Part shown: one piece after another, positions 1 through 8,451 of the stretch
Layout: every line of letters begins with the position of its first letter
Position numbering within the stretch: position 1 is the stretch's first letter
Source: an uncultured Eubacteriales bacterium
GTDB taxonomy: Bacteria > Bacillota > Clostridia > Oscillospirales > CAG-272
Length of the DNA: 57,744 nucleotides
Assembly (NCBI GenBank): GCA_934402395.1
Contig: CAKRTQ010000016.1
Span: 1 to 57,744, forward strand
Direction of reading: 5' to 3'
The notes under the pieces: generated by a model
The model's input: the letters and a program-made list of their open reading frames with translations, nothing else
What the model was told of the DNA's origin: nothing
The model's database searches: none
Translations under genes and position numbers: made by a program

Positions 1-8
1 CTGCGGAT

Positions 9-60
9 AGTTCAGGCTAAGCCGCCCTGCGGCTTAGCGCGGCGGGGGAAAAAAGACTTT
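9..60 (+). repeat. Hairpin repeat unit (70-bp family)
   Basis: A 10-bp perfect stem (GCTAAGCCGC / GCGGCTTAGC, positions 16-38, three-base loop) is preceded by TTCAG and followed by GCGGCGGGGG. The same unit recurs four times in tandem at the right end of the window and in inverted form near 19.2 and 25.15 kb. It has no coding potential of its own. A REP/BIME-like or MITE-derived extragenic element is the likeliest class. Confidence 0.75.
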
Positions 61-135
61 AGATTAATGTTTTACGGAATCCCCCCGCCCTATTATACAT
101 TTTTTCACGTGTTTTTTCAAGTGGCAGTTTTTCTA

Positions 136-164
136 TTGACTTTTCATCTGTTTGGGGGTATAAT
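136..164 (+). promoter_or_regulatory. Sigma70-type promoter for the propeller/isomerase pair
   Basis: TTGACT at 136-141, a 17-bp spacer and TATAAT at 159-164. Transcription should start near 171, leaving a leader of about 30 nt with a GGAGG site before the ATG at 203. Confidence 0.75.
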
Positions 165-202
165 CTTTTTAACCGATTATTGAGATCACGGAGGATATAC
201 AC

Positions 203-1294
203 ATGATCGAAAATGAAGATCGCCGGGCGCCGGAGCTTCCTCATCTTATTCCGAGTGCGGAAATTCCCGCCGGGCACGTTCAGGGCATTGCCGTTGACGA
301 TGAACACAAGTACATATATTATTCCTTTACGACCGTTTTTGTAAAGTCCGATCTTTACGGCAACGTTATCGGCACGGTCACGGGGCTTACCGGGCATCTC
401 GGCTGCATTTCCTTCAACAGCGACGACGGAAAGGTCTACGGTTCCATTGAATACAAGCACGATTCGATAGGAAAGGGCATAATGGCTCGTACCGGCATTA
501 CTCTTGCCGACGAGGACGCCTTCTACATTGCAATATTCGACGTCGACAAGATCGACCGCATCGGCATGGATGCCGAGCGCGACGGCATTATGACCGCCGT
601 TTACCTTCCCGAGGTCGTCGATGACTACTCCGCAAAAAATCCCGACGGGACAGACCACCGCTTTGCCTGTTCGGGTATTGACGGCACCGGCTTCGGTCCC
701 GTTCCGGGTTCTCCGGCGGGCTCGCCCCATATGCTCTTTGTTGCGTACGGGATCTACGGCGACAACGCGCGCACCGACAACGACAATCAGGTCATTCTCT
801 GCTTCGACTGGCGCGGCTTCGGCGCGGCGGCAAAGCCGCTCTCCCAGACGTCTCCGCACCATTCGGGCGTCATGTCCGGGGAAAGGTTCTTCCTCTACAC
901 CGGCAACACGACGTGGGGCGTGCAGAATCTTGAGTACGACTTATACCTTGACGCATGGATAGTTGCCGTTTACCTCGGCAAAAAGCCGCAGTTCAAAAAT
1001 CCGCCCATGTTCCTCATAGACGGTGCGGCGGCACCGTGTGAGCGCGATGTTCCGGGACTCGGCATCAAGGGCAAAATGCTCTCTCTCAAGCCGCTCGGCG
1101 GTCATGACGATGCCAACGGCATATGGTACTGCACTTTTTCCAAGGGACAGACGGGTGTGTATTCGATAGGCGGCGGTTACTACTATTTCTCTTACGAAAA
1201 ACACACCGACCGCGACGGTGAAAAGTATTTTTCATCCGATGTAAAGCTTTGCCGCTACACGGGTGAGGGCGACGTTCTTTTTGAGGTCGTCTGA
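203..1294 (+). CDS. Beta-propeller-like protein of unknown function
   Basis: A 363-residue protein whose ATG follows CGGAGGATATACAC, a clear ribosome binding site. I do not recognise a named family. There is no signal peptide and no membrane segment, so it should be cytoplasmic. The sequence alternates short beta-type stretches with turns rich in G, D and N, and phrases such as HVQGIAVDDEHKYIYYS and GCISFNSDDGKVYGS resemble the blades of NHL or YVTN-type six-bladed propellers. It is followed after 25 bp by a TIM-barrel sugar isomerase-like gene on the same strand. The two probably share a transcript, which suggests a role in carbohydrate metabolism. That role is inference from context only. 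Confidence 0.7.
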   Translation: MIENEDRRAPELPHLIPSAEIPAGHVQGIAVDDEHKYIYYSFTTVFVKSDLYGNVIGTVTGLTGHLGCISFNSDDGKVYGSIEYKHDSIGKGIMARTGITLADEDAFYIAIFDVDKIDRIGMDAERDGIMTAVYLPEVVDDYSAKNPDGTDHRFACSGIDGTGFGPVPGSPAGSPHMLFVAYGIYGDNARTDNDNQVILCFDWRGFGAAAKPLSQTSPHHSGVMSGERFFLYTGNTTWGVQNLEYDLYLDAWIVAVYLGKKPQFKNPPMFLIDGAAAPCERDVPGLGIKGKMLSLKPLGGHDDANGIWYCTFSKGQTGVYSIGGGYYYFSYEKHTDRDGEKYFSSDVKLCRYTGEGDVLFEVV

Positions 1295-1319
1295 AGATAT
1301 AAAAGAAAGGAAGAACACC

Positions 1320-2201
1320 ATGCTTTTATCCACACAGACATCGCATATGGTTGCCCGTCTCGGGTTTGAGGAGGGCATACTTGCCCTGCACCGCGCGGGT
1401 TACGATGCGCTTGATTTTTCGCTTTTCTCAATGACGCGCAACGATTCCCCCTACGTTACCGAAGGCTGGCGCGGATATGTTGAGGCGCAGCGCAGATTTG
1501 CCGACGCCAACGGAATAATATTCAACCAGTCGCACGCTCCGTTTTCGTTCCGTTGGGACGACGCCGCCGTGCGCGAGGAGATCGCTCAGCCGCGCGTGCT
1601 GCGTTCGATCGAGATCGCGGCAATGATGGGCGTTAAAATAATTGTGGTGCATCCCCTGCATTACTGCGAGTACAAGGGACACGAGCAGAAAATGCACGAG
1701 CTCAACCTTGAATATTACCGTTCAATGATACCTTACTGCCGCGAATACGGCATACAGGTAGCCGTTGAAAATATGTGGCAGAACGAGCGCAAGCGCAAAA
1801 TAATTTCGTATGACGTTGCCGCGCATCCCGAGGAGCTTGCCGCGTTTATTGATGAGCTTGACAGCGAGTGGATCACGGCTTGCCTTGACCTCGGTCACTG
1901 CGGGCTTGTCGGCGAGGATGCCGCCGCATCCGTAAGGATCCTCGGCCATGACCGCCTCGGCGCGCTGCACGTTCACGACAACAACTACCGCGAGGACACC
2001 CATACGCTTCCCGGTATCGGTCTTATGGATTGGAACGGTATATGTGCCGCCCTTCACGACATTGACTACAAGGGTGAATTCACATATGAGGCAGATTCGT
2101 TCCTGCGCAATTTCCCGAGCGATTATCTTGAGCGGGCAGCTGAATTCATGGTGCAGACCGGACGCTATCTGATAGCCAAAATAGAAAAGGGCGCCGAATG
2201 A
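1320..2201 (+). CDS. Sugar phosphate isomerase/epimerase-like TIM-barrel protein
   Basis: A 293-residue member of the xylose isomerase-like TIM-barrel superfamily (AP endonuclease 2 fold). Visible landmarks are the HAPF motif (NQSHAPFSF), the metal-ligand phrases VVHPLHY, VAVENMW and CLDLGHCGL, and LHVHDNN followed by the C-terminal glutamate in FTYEAD. These His/Glu/Asp residues form the divalent metal site of the family. The start follows AAAGGAAGAACACC. A longer reading frame runs upstream from 1263 but overlaps the preceding gene and lacks this ribosome binding site. The substrate cannot be read from sequence. Two paralogues lie at 4.2-5.9 kb on the opposite strand. Confidence 0.85.
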   Translation: MLLSTQTSHMVARLGFEEGILALHRAGYDALDFSLFSMTRNDSPYVTEGWRGYVEAQRRFADANGIIFNQSHAPFSFRWDDAAVREEIAQPRVLRSIEIAAMMGVKIIVVHPLHYCEYKGHEQKMHELNLEYYRSMIPYCREYGIQVAVENMWQNERKRKIISYDVAAHPEELAAFIDELDSEWITACLDLGHCGLVGEDAAASVRILGHDRLGALHVHDNNYREDTHTLPGIGLMDWNGICAALHDIDYKGEFTYEADSFLRNFPSDYLERAAEFMVQTGRYLIAKIEKGAE

Positions 2202-2232
2202 CCGAAGCGGCTGCATAACAGTCAACGCAAAC

Positions 2233-2273
2233 GAAGGTGTTAAAAAACTCAAAGCGGGTTTTTTAACACCTTC
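2233..2273. terminator. Bidirectional palindromic terminator
   Basis: GAAGGTGTTAAAAAAC pairs with its complement at 2258-2273 across a short loop. The A-run and T-run on either side of the loop make it usable from both strands. It separates the converging isomerase-like (+) and MATE (-) genes. It belongs to the family described in the findings but has a degenerate core. Confidence 0.85.
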
Positions 2274-2289
2274 ATTTTTATATATGAGC

Positions 2290-3741
2290 TTACGCATTTG
2301 CGACAGCGTCGTCCCTGTTTTCCTGAGTTACTGTCTTTACCTTTGAAAAGTCAAAGTTCAGGTAGTAAATGAGAGTTATCACGCAGCAGATGAACCATCC
2401 TACGGGGTAGCTCATGCCTATCGGTATCAGCTGGTTTGAAATATAGCGCGATACGATGAAGAGATAGATCTGCCGCACTCCGATAAATGAGGAAAGCATT
2501 ATTATCATCGGCACACGGCTGTTGCCCGCGCCCCGGAGTGCCGCCGAAAACACCTGGTTGACCGAGCAGAAAAGGTAAAACGGAGTGATAACGTGAAGCA
2601 GCCGCGTTGCCGTTTCCACTATCTTCGGGTCGGAGTTGAATATTCCCGCGATCGGCGCGGCGAATATCATTACCGGTATCATTATTATCACCGAGCACGC
2701 CGTTGACATAAAGTATGCCATGCGCGCGCCGCGTCTGGCGCGTTCCACATTTCCTACGCCGAGATTCTGACCCACAAATGTGGTGGTCGCGAGCGCCAGC
2801 GACTGCATGGGCAGAAAGATGAACTGATCGACCTTTGAGTATGTCGTCCAGCCGCCGGTGTTTATTGTCATGTTGCCCTCGGTGCCGGCTATGTAGGACT
2901 GTACAAACACGTTGGCAAACGCCGTAAGCGCCATCTGTATTGCCGAGGGGATGCCGATGCCTATGATCCTGCGCAGCATCGCGCGGTCAACGCGCAGCCA
3001 CGAAAGTCTGACGCGTACGCATGACGTGGTGCGGAAAAGCACGATAAATGTCAGCACGGCAGAAAGAAGCTGAGATATAACGGTAGCAAGCGCCACACCC
3101 GCAACGCCCATTCCGAATTTGAAAACAAAAAGCAGGTCGAGCAGTGTGTTGGTTATCGCGCAGGCGATAAGAAAGTAAAGCGGTCTTTGAGAGTCGCCCA
3201 CGGCGCGCAGTATGCCCGCGCCCATGTTGTAAAGCATGAGTCCCGCTACGCCCGCAAAATAAATGCGCAGATACGACTCGCCTGCCTTATACATTTCGTC
3301 AAAGCCCTCGCGCTCATTGTCAAGCATAAGGTCAAGCATTTCCGGCGCCAGAATAACGCCGAGCACGGTAAAAGCGACGGCAAGCACGAGCGTCATAACG
3401 ATAGAGGTATGTACAGCACGGCGTACGCCGTCCTCATCCTTCGCGCCGAAGTGACGCGATATCACAACGCCGGCACCGCTGGCGAGTCCGGAAAAGAATC
3501 CGATGAGAATATTTATGATCGGACCTATGCTGCCGACGGCTGCATAGTCGCCGGCAACGCCGGTCTGACCTATGACCCATGTATCGACCATGTTATACAG
3601 CTGCTGAAAAAGATTGCCGACAAGCAGCGGCATGGCAAATGTGAGCAGATTTTTTGCTATGCTGCCCGTGGTCATATCGAGTTCAAGTTTTTTGCCGAAC
3701 GGTCGTTTCGGCGGGGCGGTTTTTACACTGGATGCAGACAT
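2290..3741 (-). CDS. MATE family multidrug/cation exporter
   Basis: A 483-residue integral membrane protein with about 12 hydrophobic segments and the two-fold internal repeat of MATE transporters. Typical phrases include FAMPLLVGNLFQQLYNMVDTW at the start of the first bundle, then a VGQNLGVGNVERARRGA segment in the second half. MATE proteins export cationic drugs or metabolites by Na+ or H+ antiport. The ATG at 3741 follows AAAGGAGAATC. A longer frame with extra basic residues upstream lacks this signal. It has its own promoter and is not part of the neighbouring isomerase-like operon. The substrate is unknown. Confidence 0.92.
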   Translation of the reverse strand: MSASSVKTAPPKRPFGKKLELDMTTGSIAKNLLTFAMPLLVGNLFQQLYNMVDTWVIGQTGVAGDYAAVGSIGPIINILIGFFSGLASGAGVVISRHFGAKDEDGVRRAVHTSIVMTLVLAVAFTVLGVILAPEMLDLMLDNEREGFDEMYKAGESYLRIYFAGVAGLMLYNMGAGILRAVGDSQRPLYFLIACAITNTLLDLLFVFKFGMGVAGVALATVISQLLSAVLTFIVLFRTTSCVRVRLSWLRVDRAMLRRIIGIGIPSAIQMALTAFANVFVQSYIAGTEGNMTINTGGWTTYSKVDQFIFLPMQSLALATTTFVGQNLGVGNVERARRGARMAYFMSTACSVIIMIPVMIFAAPIAGIFNSDPKIVETATRLLHVITPFYLFCSVNQVFSAALRGAGNSRVPMIIMLSSFIGVRQIYLFIVSRYISNQLIPIGMSYPVGWFICCVITLIYYLNFDFSKVKTVTQENRDDAVANA

Positions 3742-3779
3742 GATTCTCCTTTTATCGCGCCGTTTGCGCACACAAATCC

Positions 3780-3808
3780 ATTATACCACATAATAGGTGC
3801 GATTGCAA
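3780..3808 (-). promoter_or_regulatory. Promoter for the MATE gene
   Basis: On the minus strand, TTGCAA (3803-3808), a 17-bp spacer and TATAAT (3780-3785). The predicted start near 3773 gives a leader of about 30 nt. Confidence 0.7.
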
Positions 3809-3841
3809 CGGTTTTTAATGAATGAAAAGGAAATGAAAATA

Positions 3842-3882
3842 GGGTGTGTTAAAAAACTCAAATTGAGTTTTTTAACACACCC
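3842..3882. terminator. Palindromic terminator, first of two tandem copies
   Basis: GGGTGTGTTAAAAAACTCA pairs perfectly with its complement around an AAT-type loop. It has A- and T-runs on both sides, so it can work in both directions. On the minus strand it lies downstream of the isomerase-like operon ending at 4158. Confidence 0.85.
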
Positions 3883-4011
3883 GACGACTTGTTCTCGGCG
3901 GCTGAACGCCGCCGTTTTGCCGCCGGGAAAGCCGAAAAACAACGGCATTGAGGGCAAAACCGACCAAGCTCGCATCAAAAATGCCGGAACCCTGACCGGC
4001 ATTTTTGAAGA

Positions 4012-4046
4012 GGTGTTAAAAAACTCAAATTGAGTTTTTTAACACC
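4012..4046. terminator. Palindromic terminator, second tandem copy
   Basis: GGTGTTAAAAAACTCAA pairs with its complement to give a near-perfect 35-bp palindrome. The core matches the copy at 3842, but the outer arm is GGTG rather than GGGTGTG. Confidence 0.85.
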
Positions 4047-4157
4047 CCAAACGACTTGTTCTCGGCGGCTGAACGCCGCCGTTTTGCCGCCGGGAAAGCC
4101 GAAAAACAACGGCATTGAGGGCAAAACCGACCAAGCTCGCATCAAAAATGCCGGAAC

Positions 4158-5051
4158 CTACGCGTTGCCGAGCGCGGTTTTTTCTTTTTCTATGCGGCTG
4201 ATGAGAAATCTGCCCGTCCGGCACGCTATCTCCATTGCTGCGGGAAGCAGCTCGTCGGGGAATCTCTCCGTATACCGCGGCAGCTCAAGTGAAAAGTCGC
4301 CCGAATAGTTTATTTCCGCAAGCGCGCGGCATATTTCGTCCCAGTTGTGGTTTCCCATGTAGGGCGGCATGTGGCGGTCGCCTCTGAAATCGGTATCCTG
4401 CACGTGCAGCGAGCAAAGCAGGTCGGAACTTATTCCGCGTATGTAATTTTCCGGTGCGAGCCCGGTGACGGCGGTGTGTCCGAGGTCGCAGCATACCGCA
4501 AAATACGGGCTGCCGAGCGACGTCACAAATTCGGTCATTATGCGCGGGTCGGGAAAAAGTCCGTAATAAGTTTTGTTACGCACATCGCGCACGAAAAGGT
4601 TTTCGACAGCTATCTTCACGCCGAATTTTTCGCAATACGGAAGAAGTGAAAGGTAATAGCGGCGGCTGACATCGCGGTAGTCAACGGTGAGGTCGTCGGC
4701 GGGAGTTTTCAGCGCGTGCACTACCACCCGCGGGATCCCCATGACCGAGGCAAGCTCAAGCGAGCGCACAACATCGTCATACGCGGGGCAGGAAGTGTTA
4801 AACGTATCGGTGTATGTCACACGGAAGGGCGCGTGCGCCTGTACAAAGCCTATGCCGAGGCTGTCCGCGTACTCGCGCAGCGAAACGCCGAAGCTCCGCA
4901 TATCGGGGCGGCGCAGCAGATCGTCGTCCGGATTGACCTTTCCGAGCGTCAGGTCAACGGCGTCAAAGCCCGCGTCGCGCAGCATAACAAGCGCATTGCG
5001 TATGCCGAACCGCAGCGCGTGCTCGCGCGTTTCGGTCGCCAGCCGCATCAT
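4158..5051 (-). CDS. Sugar phosphate isomerase/epimerase-like protein, paralogue B
   Basis: A 297-residue TIM-barrel protein of the xylose isomerase-like superfamily, with family metal-site phrases QAHAPF, VVVHALK, KIAVENLF, CCDLGHTAV and LHVQDTD followed by a glutamate in FSLELP. Its start codon overlaps the stop of the upstream gene in an ATGA arrangement (5048-5051), so translation is probably coupled. It is a close paralogue of that upstream gene over its whole length and a more distant one of the gene at 1320-2201. The last codons abut the tandem terminator repeat. The substrate is unknown. Two paralogues made as a pair suggest either a heteromer or two sequential epimerisations. Confidence 0.85.
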   Translation of the reverse strand: MMRLATETREHALRFGIRNALVMLRDAGFDAVDLTLGKVNPDDDLLRRPDMRSFGVSLREYADSLGIGFVQAHAPFRVTYTDTFNTSCPAYDDVVRSLELASVMGIPRVVVHALKTPADDLTVDYRDVSRRYYLSLLPYCEKFGVKIAVENLFVRDVRNKTYYGLFPDPRIMTEFVTSLGSPYFAVCCDLGHTAVTGLAPENYIRGISSDLLCSLHVQDTDFRGDRHMPPYMGNHNWDEICRALAEINYSGDFSLELPRYTERFPDELLPAAMEIACRTGRFLISRIEKEKTALGNA

Positions 5052-5938
5052 GCGCCGATCTCCGCGCGGTATTTTTCGACCCGCGCTATGAGTGAGCGTC
5101 CGACGGCAACGGCAAATTTCAGCGCGGCGGGGATCAGCTCGTGCGGGTATTTGTCGATGTAATGGAGTATTTCAAACGAAAAATCGCCTGAGTAGCCTAC
5201 CTCGGCAAGCGCGCGGCATACGGCGTCCCAGTCCTGCTTGCCCATGTAGGGAAGCACATGACGGTCGCCCTTGAAGTCGGTGTCCTGAACGTGCAGAGAT
5301 TGGAGGAGTCTTCCGTCCTTCATGCCGCGAATATATGTCTCGGGGGCAAGACCGGTTATTGCGGCGTGACCGAGGTCGCAGCATACAACAAAGTAAGGGC
5401 TGCCGAGGCTGTCCACAAATTCGGTCATCTCACCGGGCGTGGGGAATATTCCGTAGTAGCATTCGCGCAGCTTATCCTTCCAGAAGAGGTTTTCGACGGC
5501 TATCTTCACGCCGAATTTTTCGCAATACGGAAGCAGCGAGAGATAGTAGCGGCGGTTGTACTCCTTGTAGTCGACCGTAATGTCCTCGCGCGGGGTCTTT
5601 ATCGCGTGAACTACCACCTGCGGAATGCCGAGAATCCCGCAAAGCTCAAGTGCGCGGACGATATCGTCATATGCGGGGCAGGATGTGTCGAAGGCATCTC
5701 CGTATACTACCTTGAAGGGTGCGTGCGCCTGCGCAAAGGCAATGCCGAGTCCGTCGGCGTATTCGCGCAGCGAAACGGCAAATTCGCGCATATCCGGGCG
5801 GTGAAGCAGATCGTCGTCCGGGTTGATCTTGTCAAGCGTCAGGTCGGCGGCATCAAAGCCCGCTTCCTTCATAAGTCTCAATGCCTCGCGGATCCCGTAA
5901 GAGAGCCCGAGATTTAGTGTTTCCATTGAAAGTCTCAT
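5048..5938 (-). CDS. Sugar phosphate isomerase/epimerase-like protein, paralogue A
   Basis: A 296-residue TIM-barrel isomerase/epimerase-like protein with QAHAPF, VVVHAIK, KIAVENLF, CCDLGHAAI and LHVQDTDF, then a glutamate in FSFEIL. The ATG at 5938 follows AAGGAGAAAAACA, an excellent ribosome binding site. A longer frame would run back into ktrA. Only 43 bp separate it from ktrA upstream on the same strand. I see no convincing promoter there, so read-through from the potassium operon is possible. It is translationally coupled to paralogue B. Confidence 0.85.
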   Translation of the reverse strand: MRLSMETLNLGLSYGIREALRLMKEAGFDAADLTLDKINPDDDLLHRPDMREFAVSLREYADGLGIAFAQAHAPFKVVYGDAFDTSCPAYDDIVRALELCGILGIPQVVVHAIKTPREDITVDYKEYNRRYYLSLLPYCEKFGVKIAVENLFWKDKLRECYYGIFPTPGEMTEFVDSLGSPYFVVCCDLGHAAITGLAPETYIRGMKDGRLLQSLHVQDTDFKGDRHVLPYMGKQDWDAVCRALAEVGYSGDFSFEILHYIDKYPHELIPAALKFAVAVGRSLIARVEKYRAEIGA

Positions 5939-5981
5939 TGTTTTTCTCCTTAATTTATATGCATTGTAATTATTGCGTTCG

Positions 5982-6668
5982 TCAGTTCGGCTCCGAAAGC
6001 TCTGAAAGGCGGCGTATGCCTTCCTTTCTGCCGGACACGATAAGCACATCGTCCGCGCGGAAAACGTAATCGGGCTTTATAAAGTCGATGACCTCGCCGC
6101 CGTTTTCGATAGCGACTATGTTCATGCCGAACCTGCCGCGCAGATTTGCTTCAATGACCGTTTTTCCCACGAGAGCGGCGGGAATGGCGAGCTTTGAAAT
6201 GTTCAGCTGTTCGTTGAGCTGCATATAGTCAAGTATTTTTGAGGTCTCAAGTCTGGTGGCGAGCCTGAGCGCCATATCATGTTCGGGATAGACCACCTCC
6301 GCGCCGAGTTTTTCGAGTATTTCGCCGTGTTCGGCGCTTCTTGCCTTGGCTATGACCTTTTTTACGCCGAGACTTACGAGGTTGAGGGTCGTCAGTATCG
6401 AAACATCCATCTGCTCGCCTATGCACACCACAGCCACGTCGCAACTTGCTATCCCGGTCTCGGCAAGCGATTTTTTGTCGAGGGAATGAACGACAAAGGC
6501 GTTTTCGGTATACTCGCGCGCCTCGCGCACCTTTTCTTCATCGTTGTCAAGCACCATCAGCTCCGCGCCGGATGCGGCAAGCGCAGTTGCCAGCGCGTAG
6601 CCGAATCTGCCGAGTCCGATAATGCCGTATATTGTTTTTTCCTGTTTTTTCTGATTCTTTTTTGCCAT
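5982..6668 (-). CDS. ktrA: KtrA/TrkA-type potassium channel regulatory subunit
   Basis: A 228-residue cytoplasmic RCK protein. The N-terminal Rossmann domain has the nucleotide-binding motif GLGRFG (about residues 17-22) followed by an acidic residue at the end of strand 2 (VLDND). A C-terminal RCK_C subdomain begins around residue 140. KtrA rings bind ATP/ADP or NAD(H) and gate the KtrB pore. It lies 6 bp downstream of ktrB, as expected for a two-component Ktr/Trk uptake system. Confidence 0.92.
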   Translation of the reverse strand: MAKKNQKKQEKTIYGIIGLGRFGYALATALAASGAELMVLDNDEEKVREAREYTENAFVVHSLDKKSLAETGIASCDVAVVCIGEQMDVSILTTLNLVSLGVKKVIAKARSAEHGEILEKLGAEVVYPEHDMALRLATRLETSKILDYMQLNEQLNISKLAIPAALVGKTVIEANLRGRFGMNIVAIENGGEVIDFIKPDYVFRADDVLIVSGRKEGIRRLSELSEPN

Positions 6669-6674
6669 CTTATC

Positions 6675-7988
6675 TTATCCTATAACAAGGTTTCCTTCGG
6701 GGTACGATACACGCTCGCCGAGCGAGAAGTACCACATTGTGACTATCGTCATCGGTCCGAGTCTGCCGATGTACATAATAACTATCGATATCAGCTTTGC
6801 CGCCACGCCGAGCGTCGGGGTTATGCCGGTGGAAAGTCCCACCGTGGCAAACGCACTGACCACCTCGGTCACAACATCGCGCATCGGAACATCGGGCTCG
6901 GCGAGCGAGATGAGGAATGTCCCCGTCATAACGACAACGATCCCGATAAGCACTATCAGCGCCGCCTTGCGGAAGGCGGTGCGGGGGACAGAGTAGTGAA
7001 ACGCTTTTTCTCCCGTGTTGGTGGCTGCGGATTTTATTCCCTGCATCAGCGCAAATACCGTGCTGGTTTTGACGCCGCCGCCGGTCGAGCCGGGAGACGC
7101 GCCTATGAACATGAGAATGTTCAGCACGGTAAGTCCGGCATTTGAAAATCCGGAAAGCGGCGAGGTCGAAAAGCCCGCCGTGCGTGCCGAAAAGCTGAAA
7201 AACACCGCGCCGAGCCAGTCAAGGCTGCTGCCCTCGCTGAGCTTGAGCAGCACGGCTCCGCCCGTAAGCAGCACGGCACTCATTGAAAGCACCACACGCG
7301 TATGCATCGAAAGCCGCCGCCAGCGGAAGCGTTTTTCAAGCACCTCTCTTATAACGAGAAAACCGATGCCGCCGAAAAATATGAGGGCTGCGGTGACAAG
7401 GCATAGCAGCACGCTGTCGCTGTACGGAATGAGGTTGGTCCCGCCGCCGAGAATGTCGAAGCCGGCATTGTTGAACGCGGCGATTGAGTGGAAAATGCTT
7501 ATTCCGACAGCGTGCAGCGGCGGGTGATCCCGCAGAAAAACGGGAAAGCTGAGCGCCGCGCCCGCAAATTCGATTATCAGCGTGGTGATGAATATGTCCC
7601 GCACAAGGCGGCGTATGCCGCTGCCGGAGTCAAAATTGAGTGCCTCGCGCACGACGGTGCGCTCCTTGAGATTCATGCGCCTGCCCGTGGCAAGGATTAT
7701 CCCGGCGCCTATCGAGGTAACTCCGAGACCGCCCATCTGAATGAGTACGCATATCACGGTCTGCCCGAAGGCGGTAAAGGTGTCGGCTGCATCGACTGCA
7801 ATGAGCCCGGTTACGCACACGGCGCTTGCAGAGGTGTACAGCGCGTCGATATACCGCAGCGTTACACCGTCACGCACGCTCACGGGGAGCATAAGAAGCC
7901 CGGAGCCCGCAAGTATCACCGCCGCAAAGCCGAAGGCGATTATTCTTGCCGGCGATTGCCGGCGCAGGAAGTAAAAGATATTTTTCAT
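6675..7988 (-). CDS. ktrB: KtrB/TrkH-type potassium uptake pore
   Basis: A 437-residue membrane protein of the SKT superfamily with four pore repeats. Selectivity-filter-like segments are visible as SASAVCVTGL, FHSIAAFNNAGFD, FSFSARTAGF and VSAFATVGLSTG, each with the conserved glycine. It mediates K+ (possibly Na+-coupled) uptake in partnership with KtrA. Its start overlaps the stop of the upstream yerC-like gene by four bases (ATGA, 7985-7988). Confidence 0.93.
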   Translation of the reverse strand: MKNIFYFLRRQSPARIIAFGFAAVILAGSGLLMLPVSVRDGVTLRYIDALYTSASAVCVTGLIAVDAADTFTAFGQTVICVLIQMGGLGVTSIGAGIILATGRRMNLKERTVVREALNFDSGSGIRRLVRDIFITTLIIEFAGAALSFPVFLRDHPPLHAVGISIFHSIAAFNNAGFDILGGGTNLIPYSDSVLLCLVTAALIFFGGIGFLVIREVLEKRFRWRRLSMHTRVVLSMSAVLLTGGAVLLKLSEGSSLDWLGAVFFSFSARTAGFSTSPLSGFSNAGLTVLNILMFIGASPGSTGGGVKTSTVFALMQGIKSAATNTGEKAFHYSVPRTAFRKAALIVLIGIVVVMTGTFLISLAEPDVPMRDVVTEVVSAFATVGLSTGITPTLGVAAKLISIVIMYIGRLGPMTIVTMWYFSLGERVSYPEGNLVIG

Positions 7989-8290
7989 TCCTTATTTTCG
8001 TTTTCTGTGTCGCGCATACGGTCAATGATCTTTTTGTATCCGCCACCGCCGTAGCAAAGGCAGCGGTTGACCCTGCCTATCGTGGCTGAGCTGACGCGCG
8101 TTTCCTCCTGTATCTTCTGATATGACACACCCTCATCGAGCTTCATTGCGACCTCGAGCCGCTGGGACATATCAATAAGCTCCTTTACGGTGCAGAGGTC
8201 CTCAAAATATTCATAGCATTCGTCAATGCTTTCAAGGCTGAGAATGCTTCGGAAAAGTCTGTCGGTGGATCCGTTTTTTGCAAGTGCCAT
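7985..8290 (-). CDS. YerC/YecD family TrpR-like regulator
   Basis: A 101-residue protein of the TrpR-related YerC/YecD family. The TrpR-like helix-turn-helix spans roughly residues 38-85, with LCTVKELIDMSQRLEVAMKL and the recognition segment YQKIQEETRVSSATIGRVNR. The family is widespread in Firmicutes and its ligand is not established. It is the first gene of the operon with ktrB and ktrA, coupled by an ATGA overlap, so it could regulate potassium uptake. That link is inference. The ATG follows CGAAAGGCGATAATACCC, a moderate ribosome binding site. Confidence 0.88.
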   Translation of the reverse strand: MALAKNGSTDRLFRSILSLESIDECYEYFEDLCTVKELIDMSQRLEVAMKLDEGVSYQKIQEETRVSSATIGRVNRCLCYGGGGYKKIIDRMRDTENENKE

Positions 8291-8388
8291 GGGTATTATC
8301 GCCTTTCGGGATGTAATATTATGCTTTAATAGCTTATCACATCAGCAGATAAAAGTCAAGTCCGTTCATGCAAAATGTACATTTCCAC

Positions 8389-8417
8389 TTGACATGATCG
8401 GTTATTTTATGTATAAT
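8389..8417 (+). promoter_or_regulatory. Consensus sigma70 promoter for the lipoprotein gene
   Basis: TTGACA at 8389-8394, a 17-bp spacer and TATAAT at 8412-8417 give a full match to the housekeeping consensus. Transcription should start near 8424, with AGAAAGG upstream of the ATG at 8452. Confidence 0.9.
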
Positions 8418-8451
8418 TGATTTACCAATAAAGAAAGGTCAGGACCACATT

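Larger units (their letters stand above)
3842..4158. repeat. Tandem duplication (about 170 bp) containing the terminator
   Basis: The stretch from the palindrome at 3842 to about 3991 is repeated nearly identically from 4012 to 4158. It includes the hairpin and a GC-rich block with GTTCTCGGCGGCTGAACGCC. Copy 1 ends in an additional inverted repeat (AAAAATGCCGG ... CCGGCATTTTT, 3977-4006). Copy 2 stops exactly at the stop codon of the gene ending at 4158. A diverged copy of the block follows the palindrome at 52087. Confidence 0.85.

Noticed and set aside
59..862. A 267-codon minus-strand frame over the first gene
   Set aside because: No start signal and no recognisable domain; it is antisense to the 203-1294 gene, which has a promoter and a ribosome binding site.
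1326..1334. A perfect DnaA box (TTATCCACA)
   Set aside because: It is isolated, inside a coding sequence, and no cluster of boxes or dnaA gene is near, so it does not mark an origin despite the nearby rpmH block.
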